The translations under genes were made by a program, and so were the position numbers. Positions 1 through 7,724 of a stretch of DNA of 21,731 nucleotides are shown here, in pieces. This stretch comes from Devosia sp. (GTDB lineage Bacteria; Pseudomonadota; Alphaproteobacteria; Rhizobiales; Devosiaceae), in assembly GCA_028290225.1 (NCBI GenBank), contig JAQGKH010000254.1, positions 1 through 21,731 on the forward strand. Reading direction: 5' to 3'. How positions within the stretch are numbered: the first letter of the stretch is position 1; each line of letters opens with the position of its first letter. The notes beneath the pieces were generated by a model, which was not told the DNA's origin, ran no database searches, and saw only the letters and a list, made by a program, of their open reading frames with translations.

Positions 1-1
1 G

Positions 2-352
2 CTGGATGAGATCAACGCCATCACCAGGCTCAAGCCCGTGCCGGCGCGGCGGTTGCTGGCGGCACGGGTGTTGGGTATCCTCGCGCGGCTCGAGCGCATG
101 CAGCCCGGAGTTTCCATGGCGGAAATCCAGGAGTTCGCCGGGCAGTGGCTCGCGGCGCTTGACCTGGCGGGGCAGGGGGGACTGGAGCCCGTGCAGCTGG
201 AGAACGGCCGCGTAGCGCTGGTGCTGGCGCGCAAGGGCTGTTGCCTGGACTATCTGGTATGGCCCGATCGGCTGTGCTCATCCTGCCCCAAGCAGGCGCC
301 CCGGTTGCGGCTGGCGCGCCAGCGCGCCGAGCTCGAAGCCGAAGCGGGTTAG
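2..352 (+). CDS. fhuF: FhuF-type ferric-siderophore reductase, C-terminal part (5' end outside window)
   Basis: The open frame enters from the left edge and gives the last 116 residues. Near the end it carries Cys-Cys-x10-Cys-x2-Cys (CCLDYLVWPDRLCSSC), the [2Fe-2S] ligand pattern of the FhuF family, which reduces ferric iron bound to siderophores in the cytoplasm so that the iron is released. About 20 residues follow the last cysteine, as is usual. The rest of the protein (family length about 250) lies outside the window, so the N-terminal domain cannot be checked. Its stop codon shares bases with that of the opposite-strand SH3 gene. The window also encodes the iron regulator RirA, but the fhuF promoter is not visible, so a regulatory link cannot be tested. 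The family call rests on the cysteine motif and its C-terminal position. Confidence 0.72.
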   Translation: MDEINAITRLKPVPARRLLAARVLGILARLERMQPGVSMAEIQEFAGQWLAALDLAGQGGLEPVQLENGRVALVLARKGCCLDYLVWPDRLCSSCPKQAPRLRLARQRAELEAEAG

Positions 353-945
353 TCGAACACTTCGTCGGGGTAAACGCCCCAGATTTCTTCCTGGTGCAGA
401 AATCCCGAATAGGTCGCGGTGCGCTGCCCTTCGCCGCCTGTGGCGCTGACTTCGCACCAGGTGCCGTTGCATCCCTTGATCTGGATGCGCAAGCCGGGCC
501 CCAAGCGGGCGCGCACGCCTGCATTGTCATCCATGCCGGCGCGCAGCACGATCTCGCCATTGGCAACCACCGGGGCGACATAGCCGGCGCGGGTGCCCGA
601 CAACAGGTTCTGGTGCACCCAGCCCTCCTCGCCATCCTGGTCGCGAATCTTGCGCCAGGTATCGAACTCCTGCACGATTTCCACCGGCACCCCTGACTTG
701 GTGTAAATCCAGGCCACCTCGTATTTGGTGCCCGGGCCCACCCGCACATTGATGGGCGTCGAACGCGTGGTGGCAAAGCGCGGCAGCGGCAAGCCGCTGG
801 GATTGTCGGCCTGCGCCAGCGCCGGGGCTGACCACAGGCTCAGCATCGCGAGCAGCATGGCGAGGGCTTTAACGAAGGTCAGCCGGTAACGGGAACGCGC
901 TACGCGGGGGAACGCGTCAAACATGACTTTGCACAAGGAAACCAT
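349..945 (-). CDS. exported SH3-domain protein
   Basis: Predicted 198-residue exported protein. Residues 1-44 form a long basic N-region, a hydrophobic core (about 25-40) and a signal-peptidase site after PALA. Two bacterial SH3-like repeats follow, at about 62-115 (INVRVGPGTKYEVAWIY, then a W-R-K-I strand and EGWVH) and about 122-190 (IVLRAGMDDNAGVRARLGPG, then GTWCEV and SGFLH). Such domains usually bind cell-wall peptides or other envelope partners; no enzyme domain is present. The start is uncertain. The frame is open to an ATG at 1008, and ATGs at 945 and 924 both leave a proper signal peptide; I chose 945 because the 1008 start would push nearly to the divergent gene at 1020. None of them has a strong ribosome binding site. 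The ligand is unknown. Confidence 0.8.
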   Translation of the reverse strand: MVSLCKVMFDAFPRVARSRYRLTFVKALAMLLAMLSLWSAPALAQADNPSGLPLPRFATTRSTPINVRVGPGTKYEVAWIYTKSGVPVEIVQEFDTWRKIRDQDGEEGWVHQNLLSGTRAGYVAPVVANGEIVLRAGMDDNAGVRARLGPGLRIQIKGCNGTWCEVSATGGEGQRTATYSGFLHQEEIWGVYPDEVFD

Positions 946-1019
946 TTGGCCTATCACTAACCCATGATCCTTAATGGTCGCTGAAAACGGAGGACCCGGC
1001 CTCCACACAGCGGGAACGC

Positions 1020-2045
1020 ATGACCAGCACGAAACCCAAAGTCCTCGTGACCCGCCGCCTGCCTCCTGCCATCGAAAGGAGAATGGCGACGCTGTTCGAA
1101 ACCGATGTCAACGAAGCGGACGGAATGCTCGCCCCCTCCGATATCGTGGAGGGCTGCACGGGCAAGGACGTGCTGGTATCATCCATCACCGACCGGATCG
1201 ATGCGGCGCTGATTGCGCAGTTGCCGCGCTCGGTGCGCATGATTGCCCAGTTCGGCAATGGCGTCGACAACATCGATGTGGAAGCCGCCTGGGGAGCGGG
1301 CCTGACCGTCACCAATACCCCCAGCGTGTTGACCGAAGACACCGCCGATATGGCCATGGCGCTGATGCTGGCGCTGCCGCGCCGGCTGGTGGAAGGCACC
1401 CAGATGCTGCTGCGCGAGCCGGTCTGGGCCGGCTGGTCGCCGACCTCCATGCTGGGGCACCGGCTGCGCGGCAAGGCCCTGGGGATCGTCGGCATGGGGC
1501 GGATTGGCACGGCGGTGGCGCAGCGGGCCCGCGCCTTCGGGCTCAACATCCATTACTGGTCGCGCCGCCGGCGCCCGCCCGGACTGGAAACGCCGCTGGA
1601 GGCGACCTTCTGGCCCGATCTGGATGCCATGCTGGCCGCCGTGGATATCGTGTCGCTCCACACGCCCCATACCCGCGAAACCTTCCACATCCTGAGCGCC
1701 GAGCGGATTGCCCGCATGCGGGCAGGGAGCTTCGTGGTCAATGTTTCGCGCCCCGAACTGCTCGATGAAGCGGCGCTGGTCAGGGCCATCGAAACCGGGC
1801 AGTTGAGCGGGGCAGCGCTGGATGTGTTCGAGCATCGACAGGGCATCGATGCCCGCCTGCTGGCCCTGGCGCAAAGCAACAAGGTCGTGTTGACCGCCCA
1901 TATGGCTTCGGCGACCCTGGAAGCGCGGGTGGAGATGGGGGAAACCGTGATCGTCAATATCCGTGCCTTCATGGATGGCCACCAGCCGCCGCATCGCGTG
2001 CTGCCCGACGGAGCGCCCAAAAGTGCTCGCCCATCGCGCAGCTGA
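1020..2045 (+). CDS. D-2-hydroxyacid dehydrogenase family protein with altered active site
   Basis: This 341-residue protein has the fold of NAD(P)-dependent D-2-hydroxyacid dehydrogenases, the family of glyoxylate/hydroxypyruvate reductases. Visible marks are FGNGVDNID (78-86), the Rossmann motif GMGRIG (158-163), the catalytic Arg at 244 in NVSR, and the catalytic His at 294 in LTAHMASAT. The third catalytic residue, the Glu of the usual DVFxxEP motif, is missing: residues 268-275 read DVFEHRQG, so Arg-Gln stands where Glu-Pro is expected. The Gly after the catalytic Arg is Pro, and the motif around His has Ala for Pro and Gly. The fold is intact and the frame open, so this looks like divergence rather than decay. 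Either activity is lost or weak, or the substrate differs. A GGGAA sequence precedes the ATG. It lies 57 bp upstream of rbfA on the same strand. Confidence 0.85.
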   Translation: MTSTKPKVLVTRRLPPAIERRMATLFETDVNEADGMLAPSDIVEGCTGKDVLVSSITDRIDAALIAQLPRSVRMIAQFGNGVDNIDVEAAWGAGLTVTNTPSVLTEDTADMAMALMLALPRRLVEGTQMLLREPVWAGWSPTSMLGHRLRGKALGIVGMGRIGTAVAQRARAFGLNIHYWSRRRRPPGLETPLEATFWPDLDAMLAAVDIVSLHTPHTRETFHILSAERIARMRAGSFVVNVSRPELLDEAALVRAIETGQLSGAALDVFEHRQGIDARLLALAQSNKVVLTAHMASATLEARVEMGETVIVNIRAFMDGHQPPHRVLPDGAPKSARPSRS

Positions 2046-2102
2046 CCCTTTGGGCGCGCCCAAACCGTTGACTAGGGGCCGGGGACGGCCTATGGGGCCG
2101 CC

Positions 2103-2522
2103 ATGAGCAGAGACCAAAAGCCCCTCGGGCCTTCCCAGCGCATGCTGCGCGTCGGCGAACTGGTGCGCCACGCGCTGGCGGCCATTTTCGCGCGCGGCGA
2201 TGTGGAGGACGATGCGCTGCATGGCGCGGTGATCACCGTGCCCGAAGTGCGCATGACGCCCGATCTCAAGATTGCCAATGCCTATGTGATGCCGCTCGGT
2301 GGCGAGCATGCCGAGGAAATCGTGGCGGCGCTGAACCGCCACCGCAAGTTCATCCGCGGGCAGGTGGCGCCCCAGATCAACATGAAGTTCGCGCCCGAGT
2401 TGCGCTTCTTTGTGGACGATACCTTCGATGAAGCCAGCCGCATCGATGCGCTGCTGCGTTCCGACCGGGTGCAGCGCGACCTTGCGGCCGGCGAGGACGA
2501 CGAGGACGATTCCCCAGCGTGA
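2103..2522 (+). CDS. rbfA: ribosome-binding factor A
   Basis: RbfA binds the immature 30S subunit near the 5' end of 16S rRNA and helps late processing and cold adaptation. The 139-residue product has the expected single KH-like domain: an N-terminal helix with PSQRMLRVGELVRHAL (11-26), a middle segment ITVPEVRMTPDLKIANAYV, and a C-terminal helix with FDEASRIDALLRS. The acidic tail (GEDDEDD) is common in alphaproteobacterial forms. The gene overlaps truB by four bases (GTGA), so the two are probably translationally coupled. The usual neighbours infB (upstream) and rpsO-pnp (downstream) are not here; a hydroxyacid dehydrogenase precedes instead. Confidence 0.95.
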   Translation: MSRDQKPLGPSQRMLRVGELVRHALAAIFARGDVEDDALHGAVITVPEVRMTPDLKIANAYVMPLGGEHAEEIVAALNRHRKFIRGQVAPQINMKFAPELRFFVDDTFDEASRIDALLRSDRVQRDLAAGEDDEDDSPA

Positions 2523-3421
2523 GTGCCCCTAAGCGCGTCAAGCGTCCCGTTTCGGGTTGGGTGGTGCTCAACAAGCCATTCGACATGACCTCCACCCAGG
2601 CTGTGGGCAAGGTGCGCTGGCTGTTTGGCGCCGCCAAGGCGGGCCATGCCGGCACGCTCGATCCACTCGCCACGGGCATTCTGCCCATTGCCCTGGGGGA
2701 AGCCACCAAGGCGGTACCGCAGGTGCAGGATGGCACCAAGCGCTATCGCTTTGCCATTCAATGGGGCACGGCCACCACGACGGACGACGCCGAAGGCAGC
2801 GTGGTTGCCAGTTCCGAGCATCGTCCTGATGAGGCCGAGCTTGTGGCGGTGCTGCCCCAGTTCACCGGCGCGCTGCTCCAGCGGCCGCCCATTTTCTCGG
2901 CGCTCAAGATCGATGGCGAACGCGCCTATGACCTGGCCCGGGCGGGGGAGACGGTGGAACTGGCCGCCCGGCCGGTGCAGATCGATACGCTGGAACTCGT
3001 GTCGCATGCGAGCGACCGCTCGGTGCTGGAGGTAACCTGCGGCAAGGGCACTTATGTGCGCTCGCTGGCGCGCGACATCGCCGAAACGCTGGGCACCCGT
3101 GGTCATGTGGGGATGCTGCATCGCGCCGCCGTTGGGCCCTTCAGCGATGCCGAGGCGATCACCATCGAAACGCTCGAAACGGCGGACCTTGATGGGCGCG
3201 ATGGGCTGCTGCTGCCGGTGTCAGCGGGCCTGGTGGAACTGCCTGAATTGCGGCTCGATGCCCTGCAGGCCAATGCGGTGCGCCACGGCAATGCCGTGCT
3301 GCTGACCGGCGCGCGGGCGCCTGTGACCCTTGATGAAGCCTGGGCGAGCCATGCCGGGCGGGCCATCGCCACCGGCTCGGTGCAGTTCGGCCAGTTCCAG
3401 CCGCGGCGGGTGTTTAACTAA
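2519..3421 (+). CDS. truB: tRNA pseudouridine(55) synthase TruB
   Basis: TruB isomerises uridine 55 of the T-loop of tRNAs to pseudouridine. The 300-residue protein begins with GWVVLNKPFDMTS and carries the catalytic motif GHAGTLDPLATG, with the nucleophile Asp at about residue 48. Downstream are YRFAIQWGTATTTDDAEG, QRPPIFSALKIDGERAYDLAR and GTYVRSLARDIAE, all family hallmarks. The start is GTG, inside the end of rbfA, giving a GTGA overlap. This arrangement needs no separate ribosome binding site. The C-terminal extension (about 235-300) fits the PUA-like tail of proteobacterial TruB. Length and motifs are normal. Confidence 0.97.
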   Translation: MSAPKRVKRPVSGWVVLNKPFDMTSTQAVGKVRWLFGAAKAGHAGTLDPLATGILPIALGEATKAVPQVQDGTKRYRFAIQWGTATTTDDAEGSVVASSEHRPDEAELVAVLPQFTGALLQRPPIFSALKIDGERAYDLARAGETVELAARPVQIDTLELVSHASDRSVLEVTCGKGTYVRSLARDIAETLGTRGHVGMLHRAAVGPFSDAEAITIETLETADLDGRDGLLLPVSAGLVELPELRLDALQANAVRHGNAVLLTGARAPVTLDEAWASHAGRAIATGSVQFGQFQPRRVFN

Positions 3422-3483
3422 GGCCAGAACGGAACTTCGCCCCCTGGCTTTGCCTTATTGGTGCACCAACCGGGAGGCGGAAA

Positions 3484-3657
3484 ATGATCGAAGACAAACT
3501 GCGCGAAACCATTGTGGGCGAGCTGCAGCGCCAGGCCAGCAACAAGCCTGGCAACCTCAAGGTGTCGTCCCAGGCGGATCGCCTGCGCGTCGAGGGGGAA
3601 ATCAACCTCGATGAACTGGTGATGGCCGTCCTCGGCTCGGTGGCCGGCGGCCCCTAG
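3484..3657 (+). CDS. small protein of unknown function (57 aa)
   Basis: This short ORF starts with ATG after a strong ribosome binding site (GGGAGGCGGAAA). The product begins MIEDKLRETIVGELQRQ and contains VSSQADRLRVEGEINLDELVMAVLGSVAGG. It looks like a compact soluble protein: a helix, a short strand carrying RLRVEGEINLDEL, then a hydrophobic helix. It follows truB by 62 bp and may be on the same transcript. Its TAG stop shares bases with the stop of the PAP2 gene on the other strand, so the ORF fills the space exactly. I do not recognise a family and assign no function. Confidence 0.72.
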   Translation: MIEDKLRETIVGELQRQASNKPGNLKVSSQADRLRVEGEINLDELVMAVLGSVAGGP

Positions 3658-4403
3658 GCCGGCCGGTCGCCCTGCGTTTCCGTCGGGGGCTGCTCGACCT
3701 GGCCCCGTTTTTGCAGCCAGATGGCGATGGTGCTCCACAGCAGCGCCCAGGCGGCACCCAGACACCAGCCGGCCAGGATATCGCTGGGGAAGTGCACGCC
3801 CAGATAAAGCCGGCTGAAGCCCACCAGGATCGTCAGCAGCACCGCGGAGCCCAGAGCGAAGATCTTGAGCGCCAGCGTCGGCGCCAGTCGCGCCAGCAAG
3901 GCGCCGATCGACAGGTAAGTCACCGCCGAGAGCATCGAGTGGCCGCTGGGAAAGCTCGAGGTGAACTGGTGGGTAAAGGACTCTAGGTCGGGACGCGGCC
4001 GGTCATAACCCATCTTGAGCAGGGTGCTGAGCGCCGTGCCGCTCAGCACGCAGACCACCACCAGCAGCGCCGCATGCCGCAGCCCCGCCAGCAGCAGATA
4101 GATCGATATGCCAACCACCAGCAGCCCCAGGCAAGCAAAGCTGCCCAGTGCCGTGACGTCGCGCATCATTTCCTGCACCCATAGCGGCCCGATCAAGGCG
4201 TGGCTGGGGTCCTGCGTGCGGAACAGCATCAGCAGCGCGGTGTCGAAGGCCTCCGTGTCACCCTCGATCACCTCGTCGGCGAGGGTGAAAAACGCCAGCA
4301 CCAGGCCGCTTACCACCGCAATGCCCGCAAGAACGGCGGCTTCCCCCCGCACAAAGGCGGCAACGCTGCGCAGGTTCAATATCTGGGGGAGCGATCTGGA
4401 CAT
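3654..4403 (-). CDS. PAP2-family membrane phosphatase
   Basis: A 249-residue integral membrane protein with the complete three-part signature of the PAP2 (type 2 phosphatidic acid phosphatase) superfamily: K130-x6-RP (KMGYDRPRP), PSGH at 152-155, and SR-x5-H-x3-D at 197-208 (SRLYLGVHFPSD). Hydrophobic segments at about 22-41, 85-105, 109-128, 158-175, 180-196 and 210-230 fit the usual six-helix topology with the active site on the periplasmic face. Likely substrates are phosphatidate, undecaprenyl diphosphate or another lipid phosphate; sequence alone does not decide. The start at 4403 was preferred to 4457 because AGAGG lies at the right distance and the protein then begins at the usual point. 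It is divergent from the lipid-kinase-like gene at 4563. Confidence 0.9.
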   Translation of the reverse strand: MSRSLPQILNLRSVAAFVRGEAAVLAGIAVVSGLVLAFFTLADEVIEGDTEAFDTALLMLFRTQDPSHALIGPLWVQEMMRDVTALGSFACLGLLVVGISIYLLLAGLRHAALLVVVCVLSGTALSTLLKMGYDRPRPDLESFTHQFTSSFPSGHSMLSAVTYLSIGALLARLAPTLALKIFALGSAVLLTILVGFSRLYLGVHFPSDILAGWCLGAAWALLWSTIAIWLQKRGQVEQPPTETQGDRPA

Positions 4404-4562
4404 TGGCGCCTCTGGGTTTGTGGGCGAGCAACGCCGCCGGGGCCCCGGCTGTTCCACATTCCGCCTTCCCGGGCAACGGCAGCAGTGTGCAGCATTGAAC
4501 CAACCCGCCCAAGCACCGTTGTGGGACTGCTAGTTCCCCATCCATCAACCGGACCGATACCG

Positions 4563-5516
4563 ATGAGCGAGCGACGTTTCCACGTGATCCTCAACACCAA
4601 TGCCGGAACGGCCCAGGCTACTGGGACCACAGGGGATACGCTGGCTGCCATGTTCAAGGAGGCGGGACTGGAGGCCGTCATCGATGCCGATGGCGATGCC
4701 CCGTTCAAGCAGCGGATCGAGCGGGCGCTGCAAAGCCCAGCCGACACCATTGTTGCGGCCGGCGGGGATGGCACCATCACCGCACTGGCCCATGCGCTGG
4801 TCGGGACCGACAAGAACCTGGCGATCCTGCCTCTGGGCACCGTCAACCTGCTGGCGCGAGACCTGCACCTGCCGCTCGCGGTTCCCGACGCCGTCAAGGA
4901 GCTGCAAACGGCCGAAATCCGCCGCATCGACGTGGGCCAGATCAACGGGCAGACTTTTCTGCACAAGGTGGTTGTCGGCACCATTCCGGGCGTCGCGGCC
5001 GGTCGCGAGCATATTCGGGGCCAGATGACGCTGGGAGCCAAGATTGCGTTTTTCCGCTATTTCGCCCGCCGCCTGGCGCGGGCGCGCCGCATGGCGATCC
5101 GCATCGTGCCGCGTTCGGGCGAGGCACGGGTGGAGCGGGTGCAGTCCATCGCCATTTCCAGCAATGCCTATGAAGAAGGCTTCGGCAAGTTCTTCGCCCG
5201 CAACAGGCTGGATCGGGGCAGTCTGACCCTTTATGTGATCAAGCACTTCAACCTGGGGGATGCGGCCCGGCTGACGGCCCGCATGCTGCTGGGCCATTGG
5301 CGCGACGACGAGGCGCTGACCATCGAAAGTGTCGATGAGGTGACCATCGAAACCCACAAGCCAGCGCTCAAGGTCATGCTCGATGGCGAGGTCGAGACCT
5401 TCAGCACACCGCTGCATTTCAAGATCCTGCCGCTGGCGCTTTCCGTGCTGGCTCCGCCCTCCCCCGATGCGCCTGCGGACGCACCCCTCCCCCTGGAGGA
5501 GGGGCTGGCGCCATGA
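4563..5516 (+). CDS. diacylglycerol kinase family lipid kinase
   Basis: The 317-residue product belongs to the DAGK catalytic-domain superfamily (diacylglycerol, sphingosine and related lipid kinases). It begins with VILNTNAGTA, contains the nucleotide-binding GGDGT motif at 67-71 (AAGGDGTITALAHAL) and then LPLGTVNLLARDL (89-101). The C-terminal beta-sandwich ends with VMLDGEVETFSTPLHFKILP, typical of YegS/DgkB-like proteins. It probably phosphorylates a membrane lipid at the inner leaflet; the exact substrate is unknown. The frame is open far upstream (to 4200), but the upstream part is antisense to the PAP2 gene, and ATG 4563 gives the normal family N-terminus. The ribosome binding site is weak. 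It overlaps the next gene by ATGA. Confidence 0.9.
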   Translation: MSERRFHVILNTNAGTAQATGTTGDTLAAMFKEAGLEAVIDADGDAPFKQRIERALQSPADTIVAAGGDGTITALAHALVGTDKNLAILPLGTVNLLARDLHLPLAVPDAVKELQTAEIRRIDVGQINGQTFLHKVVVGTIPGVAAGREHIRGQMTLGAKIAFFRYFARRLARARRMAIRIVPRSGEARVERVQSIAISSNAYEEGFGKFFARNRLDRGSLTLYVIKHFNLGDAARLTARMLLGHWRDDEALTIESVDEVTIETHKPALKVMLDGEVETFSTPLHFKILPLALSVLAPPSPDAPADAPLPLEEGLAP

Positions 5517-6343
5517 AGGTTGTTCACCTGTCGGACCTGCATTTCGGCCACCATGACGAGCAGGTTGCCGCCGGACTTGCGGCCGATATCGAGGGACAGA
5601 ACCCCGACCTGGTTGTGGTCAGCGGCGATTTCGCGCAGGTCGGCAGCCGGGAGGAATTCGTGGCGGCGCGAGCGTTCCTGGACTCACTGACCGCGCCGTT
5701 TTTTGCCGTGCCCGGCAACCACGACGTGCCTGCGGTCAATCTGGTGCGCCGCTTTCTGGATCCCTATGGTCTTTATCGCCGCTATATCGCCGAGGAACTT
5801 GAGCCCTTTCTGGAGCTGAACGGCGTGGCCTTTGCCGGCATGCGCACGTCCCGTCGCATGCGGCTGGAATGGAACTGGGGTCATGGCTCGATCTCGCGCG
5901 ACCAGTTGGAACACCTGGAAGGGCGGTTCAGCAAAGCTTCGCCTAACGCGGTGCGGGTGATCGTGGCGCATCATCCGCTGCTTTATCCCACCGAGCCCAT
6001 GCAGCAAAAGGAAGCGCGTACCGTCAAGCGTGCCGACGAAGCGCTCGATACCTTTGCCCGTTTGGGCGTGCGGCTGGTGCTGTCCGGCCACTTCCACCTA
6101 TCTTATGTGCGCAAGCACGAGGTGGTCGGCGCGGTCAAGGAAGGGGCACCGACCGGGCTACGCCAATCGGCGGTGGCACCGATCCTGGTGGCGCAGGCGT
6201 CTTCCACCATTTCGACCCGTTTGCGCGGCGAGCCCAACGCTTACAACCTCATCGACTTCAAGGACGGCATGATTACGATCACCGTGCGTGAATGGGCCGG
6301 CGAGGGCTGGAAAACCCGCGAAAAGGCCAGCGAGCCCGCCTAG
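5513..6343 (+). CDS. calcineurin-like metallophosphoesterase
   Basis: A 276-residue cytoplasmic enzyme of the class III phosphodiesterase/metallophosphoesterase family. All metal-binding motifs are present: D8-x-H10 (SDLHFG), GD at 38-39, GNHD at 68-71, AHHP at 152-155, and GHFH at 192-195. This pattern with an N-terminal SDLHFG resembles CpdA-type cyclic-nucleotide phosphodiesterases, but the same motifs occur in enzymes acting on other phosphodiesters, so the substrate is open. The start codon overlaps the stop of the lipid kinase (ATGA), so the two are probably co-translated and may act on linked substrates. Its stop interlocks with the stop of the GGDEF gene. Confidence 0.9.
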   Translation: MKVVHLSDLHFGHHDEQVAAGLAADIEGQNPDLVVVSGDFAQVGSREEFVAARAFLDSLTAPFFAVPGNHDVPAVNLVRRFLDPYGLYRRYIAEELEPFLELNGVAFAGMRTSRRMRLEWNWGHGSISRDQLEHLEGRFSKASPNAVRVIVAHHPLLYPTEPMQQKEARTVKRADEALDTFARLGVRLVLSGHFHLSYVRKHEVVGAVKEGAPTGLRQSAVAPILVAQASSTISTRLRGEPNAYNLIDFKDGMITITVREWAGEGWKTREKASEPA

Positions 6344-7263
6344 AAGCCGCGCGCGGTCTTGCGCTCCCGCTTGGCGGTGTACATCGCTTCGTCGGCGAGC
6401 CGGTACAACTCCACCAGATTGTGGGCATCGGTGGGAAAGAATGCCATGCCGGCGCTGGCCTGCACTTGAACCGGCTCCCCGCCGATCCAGATCGGCTCGG
6501 CCAACTCGCGCCACAGCCGCTCCAGCACGGCCTGCGTGTCAATGGCCGAGATGGGGGACACCAGAAGCGCGGCGAATTCATCGCCACCCCAGCGCGACAG
6601 CAGATCGCCCCGTCGGAAGCTCTTGCGCAAGCTGGTCGCGAAATGCTGGAGGACATCGTCGCCGGCCTGATGGCCGAGCCGGTCGTTGATGGACTTGAAG
6701 CCATCAAGATCCATTACCACCAGCGCTCCGAAGGGGGTTTTGGCCGGATCGCTGATGGCCGCTGCCGCTGCTGCATCAAACGAGCGACGGTTCAACAACC
6801 CCGTCAGCGGATCTTCCTCGGCGAGCCGCCTCAGCATCTGCTCGCGCAGTTTGGCAGCCGAAATGTCCACAAAGGTGCCCAGCGACATGTTCGCTTCAGG
6901 CACCACCACCCCGTTGAACGCCGTGGCGATCACCGCCCCGTTCTTGCAGCGCGCCAGCACTTCCTCGGAAGGAAGCTCGATCCGCTGCAACGTTCCGCAG
7001 CCAACAAACCGGCGCATTCTTGCGATGGTCTGTCCGGCCTGCTCGGGGTCGTAGAACATGGTCTCGATCAGCTCGAAGACGGTGGCGAAGTCGCGCTCGC
7101 CATAACCAAACAGGTCAACAAAGCGGTGGTTCATGAACTCGCATCCGCCGTCATCAAGCCGCGTCCACGTGACAGCAACGGGCATGGCATCGAGCGCCAG
7201 GCGCATGCGGTCGTCCATGCGCGTCTTGAGCCCGATGGGCACCACGGTGCTGCTTGCATTCAT
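6340..7263 (-). CDS. PAS-GGDEF diguanylate cyclase
   Basis: The 307-residue protein has an N-terminal PAS-like sensor domain (about 20-135, with FMNHRFVDLFGYGERDF) and a C-terminal GGDEF domain (about 145-305). The domain starts with DPLTGLLNRR (151-160), and the active-site GGDEF is intact at 226-230 (RWGGDEFAALL). An RxxD (217-220, RRGD) stands exactly five residues upstream, the position of the product-inhibition I-site. It should therefore make cyclic di-GMP from two GTP and be feedback-inhibited. No transmembrane segment is visible, so the signal is probably cytoplasmic. The start at 7263 has an excellent AAGGAG site seven bases upstream and was chosen over an ATG at 7329. Confidence 0.93.
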   Translation of the reverse strand: MNASSTVVPIGLKTRMDDRMRLALDAMPVAVTWTRLDDGGCEFMNHRFVDLFGYGERDFATVFELIETMFYDPEQAGQTIARMRRFVGCGTLQRIELPSEEVLARCKNGAVIATAFNGVVVPEANMSLGTFVDISAAKLREQMLRRLAEEDPLTGLLNRRSFDAAAAAAISDPAKTPFGALVVMDLDGFKSINDRLGHQAGDDVLQHFATSLRKSFRRGDLLSRWGGDEFAALLVSPISAIDTQAVLERLWRELAEPIWIGGEPVQVQASAGMAFFPTDAHNLVELYRLADEAMYTAKRERKTARGF

Positions 7264-7370
7264 CCGCCTTCTCCTTGTGGAGGCTAGATGCGCAAGGCAG
7301 CCCCTTCGTTCCGCGCCTGCTTCCGACACGGCTTACAAAAACTTAACAAGCCACAGGCGATTGCGGGACG

Positions 7371-7405
7371 AAAAAGACCCAGAGCTGTGTGCATGGCTCT
7401 GGGTC
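7371..7405 (-). terminator. rho-independent terminator of the 56-aa gene
   Basis: A perfect 10-bp inverted repeat, GACCCAGAGC (7376-7385) and GCTCTGGGTC (7396-7405), encloses a 10-base loop. Read on the minus strand, the stem is followed directly by TTTTT (7375-7371). It lies about 65 bp downstream of the small gene ending at 7472 and upstream of the GGDEF gene on the same strand, so it should separate the two transcription units. Confidence 0.85.
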
Positions 7406-7471
7406 CTGGCAATTCTTGGAGGTCGCAGTTGGTGCTGCATCAAACAAACGCTGCATGGCAGCACAAGGTTC

Positions 7472-7642
7472 CTATGGCGCGCCCTTTTGCGTGCGCTCGT
7501 TGTCGGTTTCGGCCTGTTCGGCAGCGCTGCGCGGGCCCGAGGGCTTTTGCGCCTTGTCACCGAGCGGGCTATAGTTCGGGTCTTCGTCGTCGACGGCCTT
7601 GCCGATGGGCTGGGCCGGACCGCGTTGATTCTGATTGGGCAT
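7472..7642 (-). CDS. small hydrophilic protein of unknown function (56 aa)
   Basis: Short ORF beginning MPNQNQRGPAQPIGKAVDDE and ending with a charged tail (AEQAETDNERTQKGAP). It is rich in Pro, Gln, Asp, Glu and Lys, has no hydrophobic core, and is probably disordered. The start at 7642 has GGGAG seven bases upstream; a longer frame to 7672 lacks such support. A strong terminator follows on the same strand, which supports a real transcription unit. I recognise no family. A tiny hydrophobic ORF ends just upstream, and its stop abuts this gene's ribosome binding site. Confidence 0.65.
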   Translation of the reverse strand: MPNQNQRGPAQPIGKAVDDEDPNYSPLGDKAQKPSGPRSAAEQAETDNERTQKGAP

Positions 7643-7652
7643 GATGAACTCC

Positions 7653-7724
7653 CTAGTCGCCATCAACGGCAACGGTCAGTGTTGCAAGAACGGCTGTGGT
7701 GACAGCGATCAGCATGATGGTCAC
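7653..7724 (-). CDS. candidate 23-aa single-helix membrane peptide
   Basis: GTG-started micro-ORF, preceded by GGAG at six bases. The product reads MTIMLIAVTTAVLATLTVAV followed by DGD: almost wholly hydrophobic and long enough to span a membrane once. Its TAG stop (7655-7653) is immediately followed on the minus strand by the GGGAG of the 56-aa gene, an arrangement typical of coupled translation. Length alone makes chance a serious alternative, and the rest of 7643-7952 shows nothing I can call. No function is proposed. Confidence 0.3.
   Translation of the reverse strand: MTIMLIAVTTAVLATLTVAVDGD

Noticed and set aside
1179..2342. 387-codon minus-strand frame across the dehydrogenase and rbfA
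   Set aside because: Spans two real genes and their gap in antisense, with shadow-like composition.
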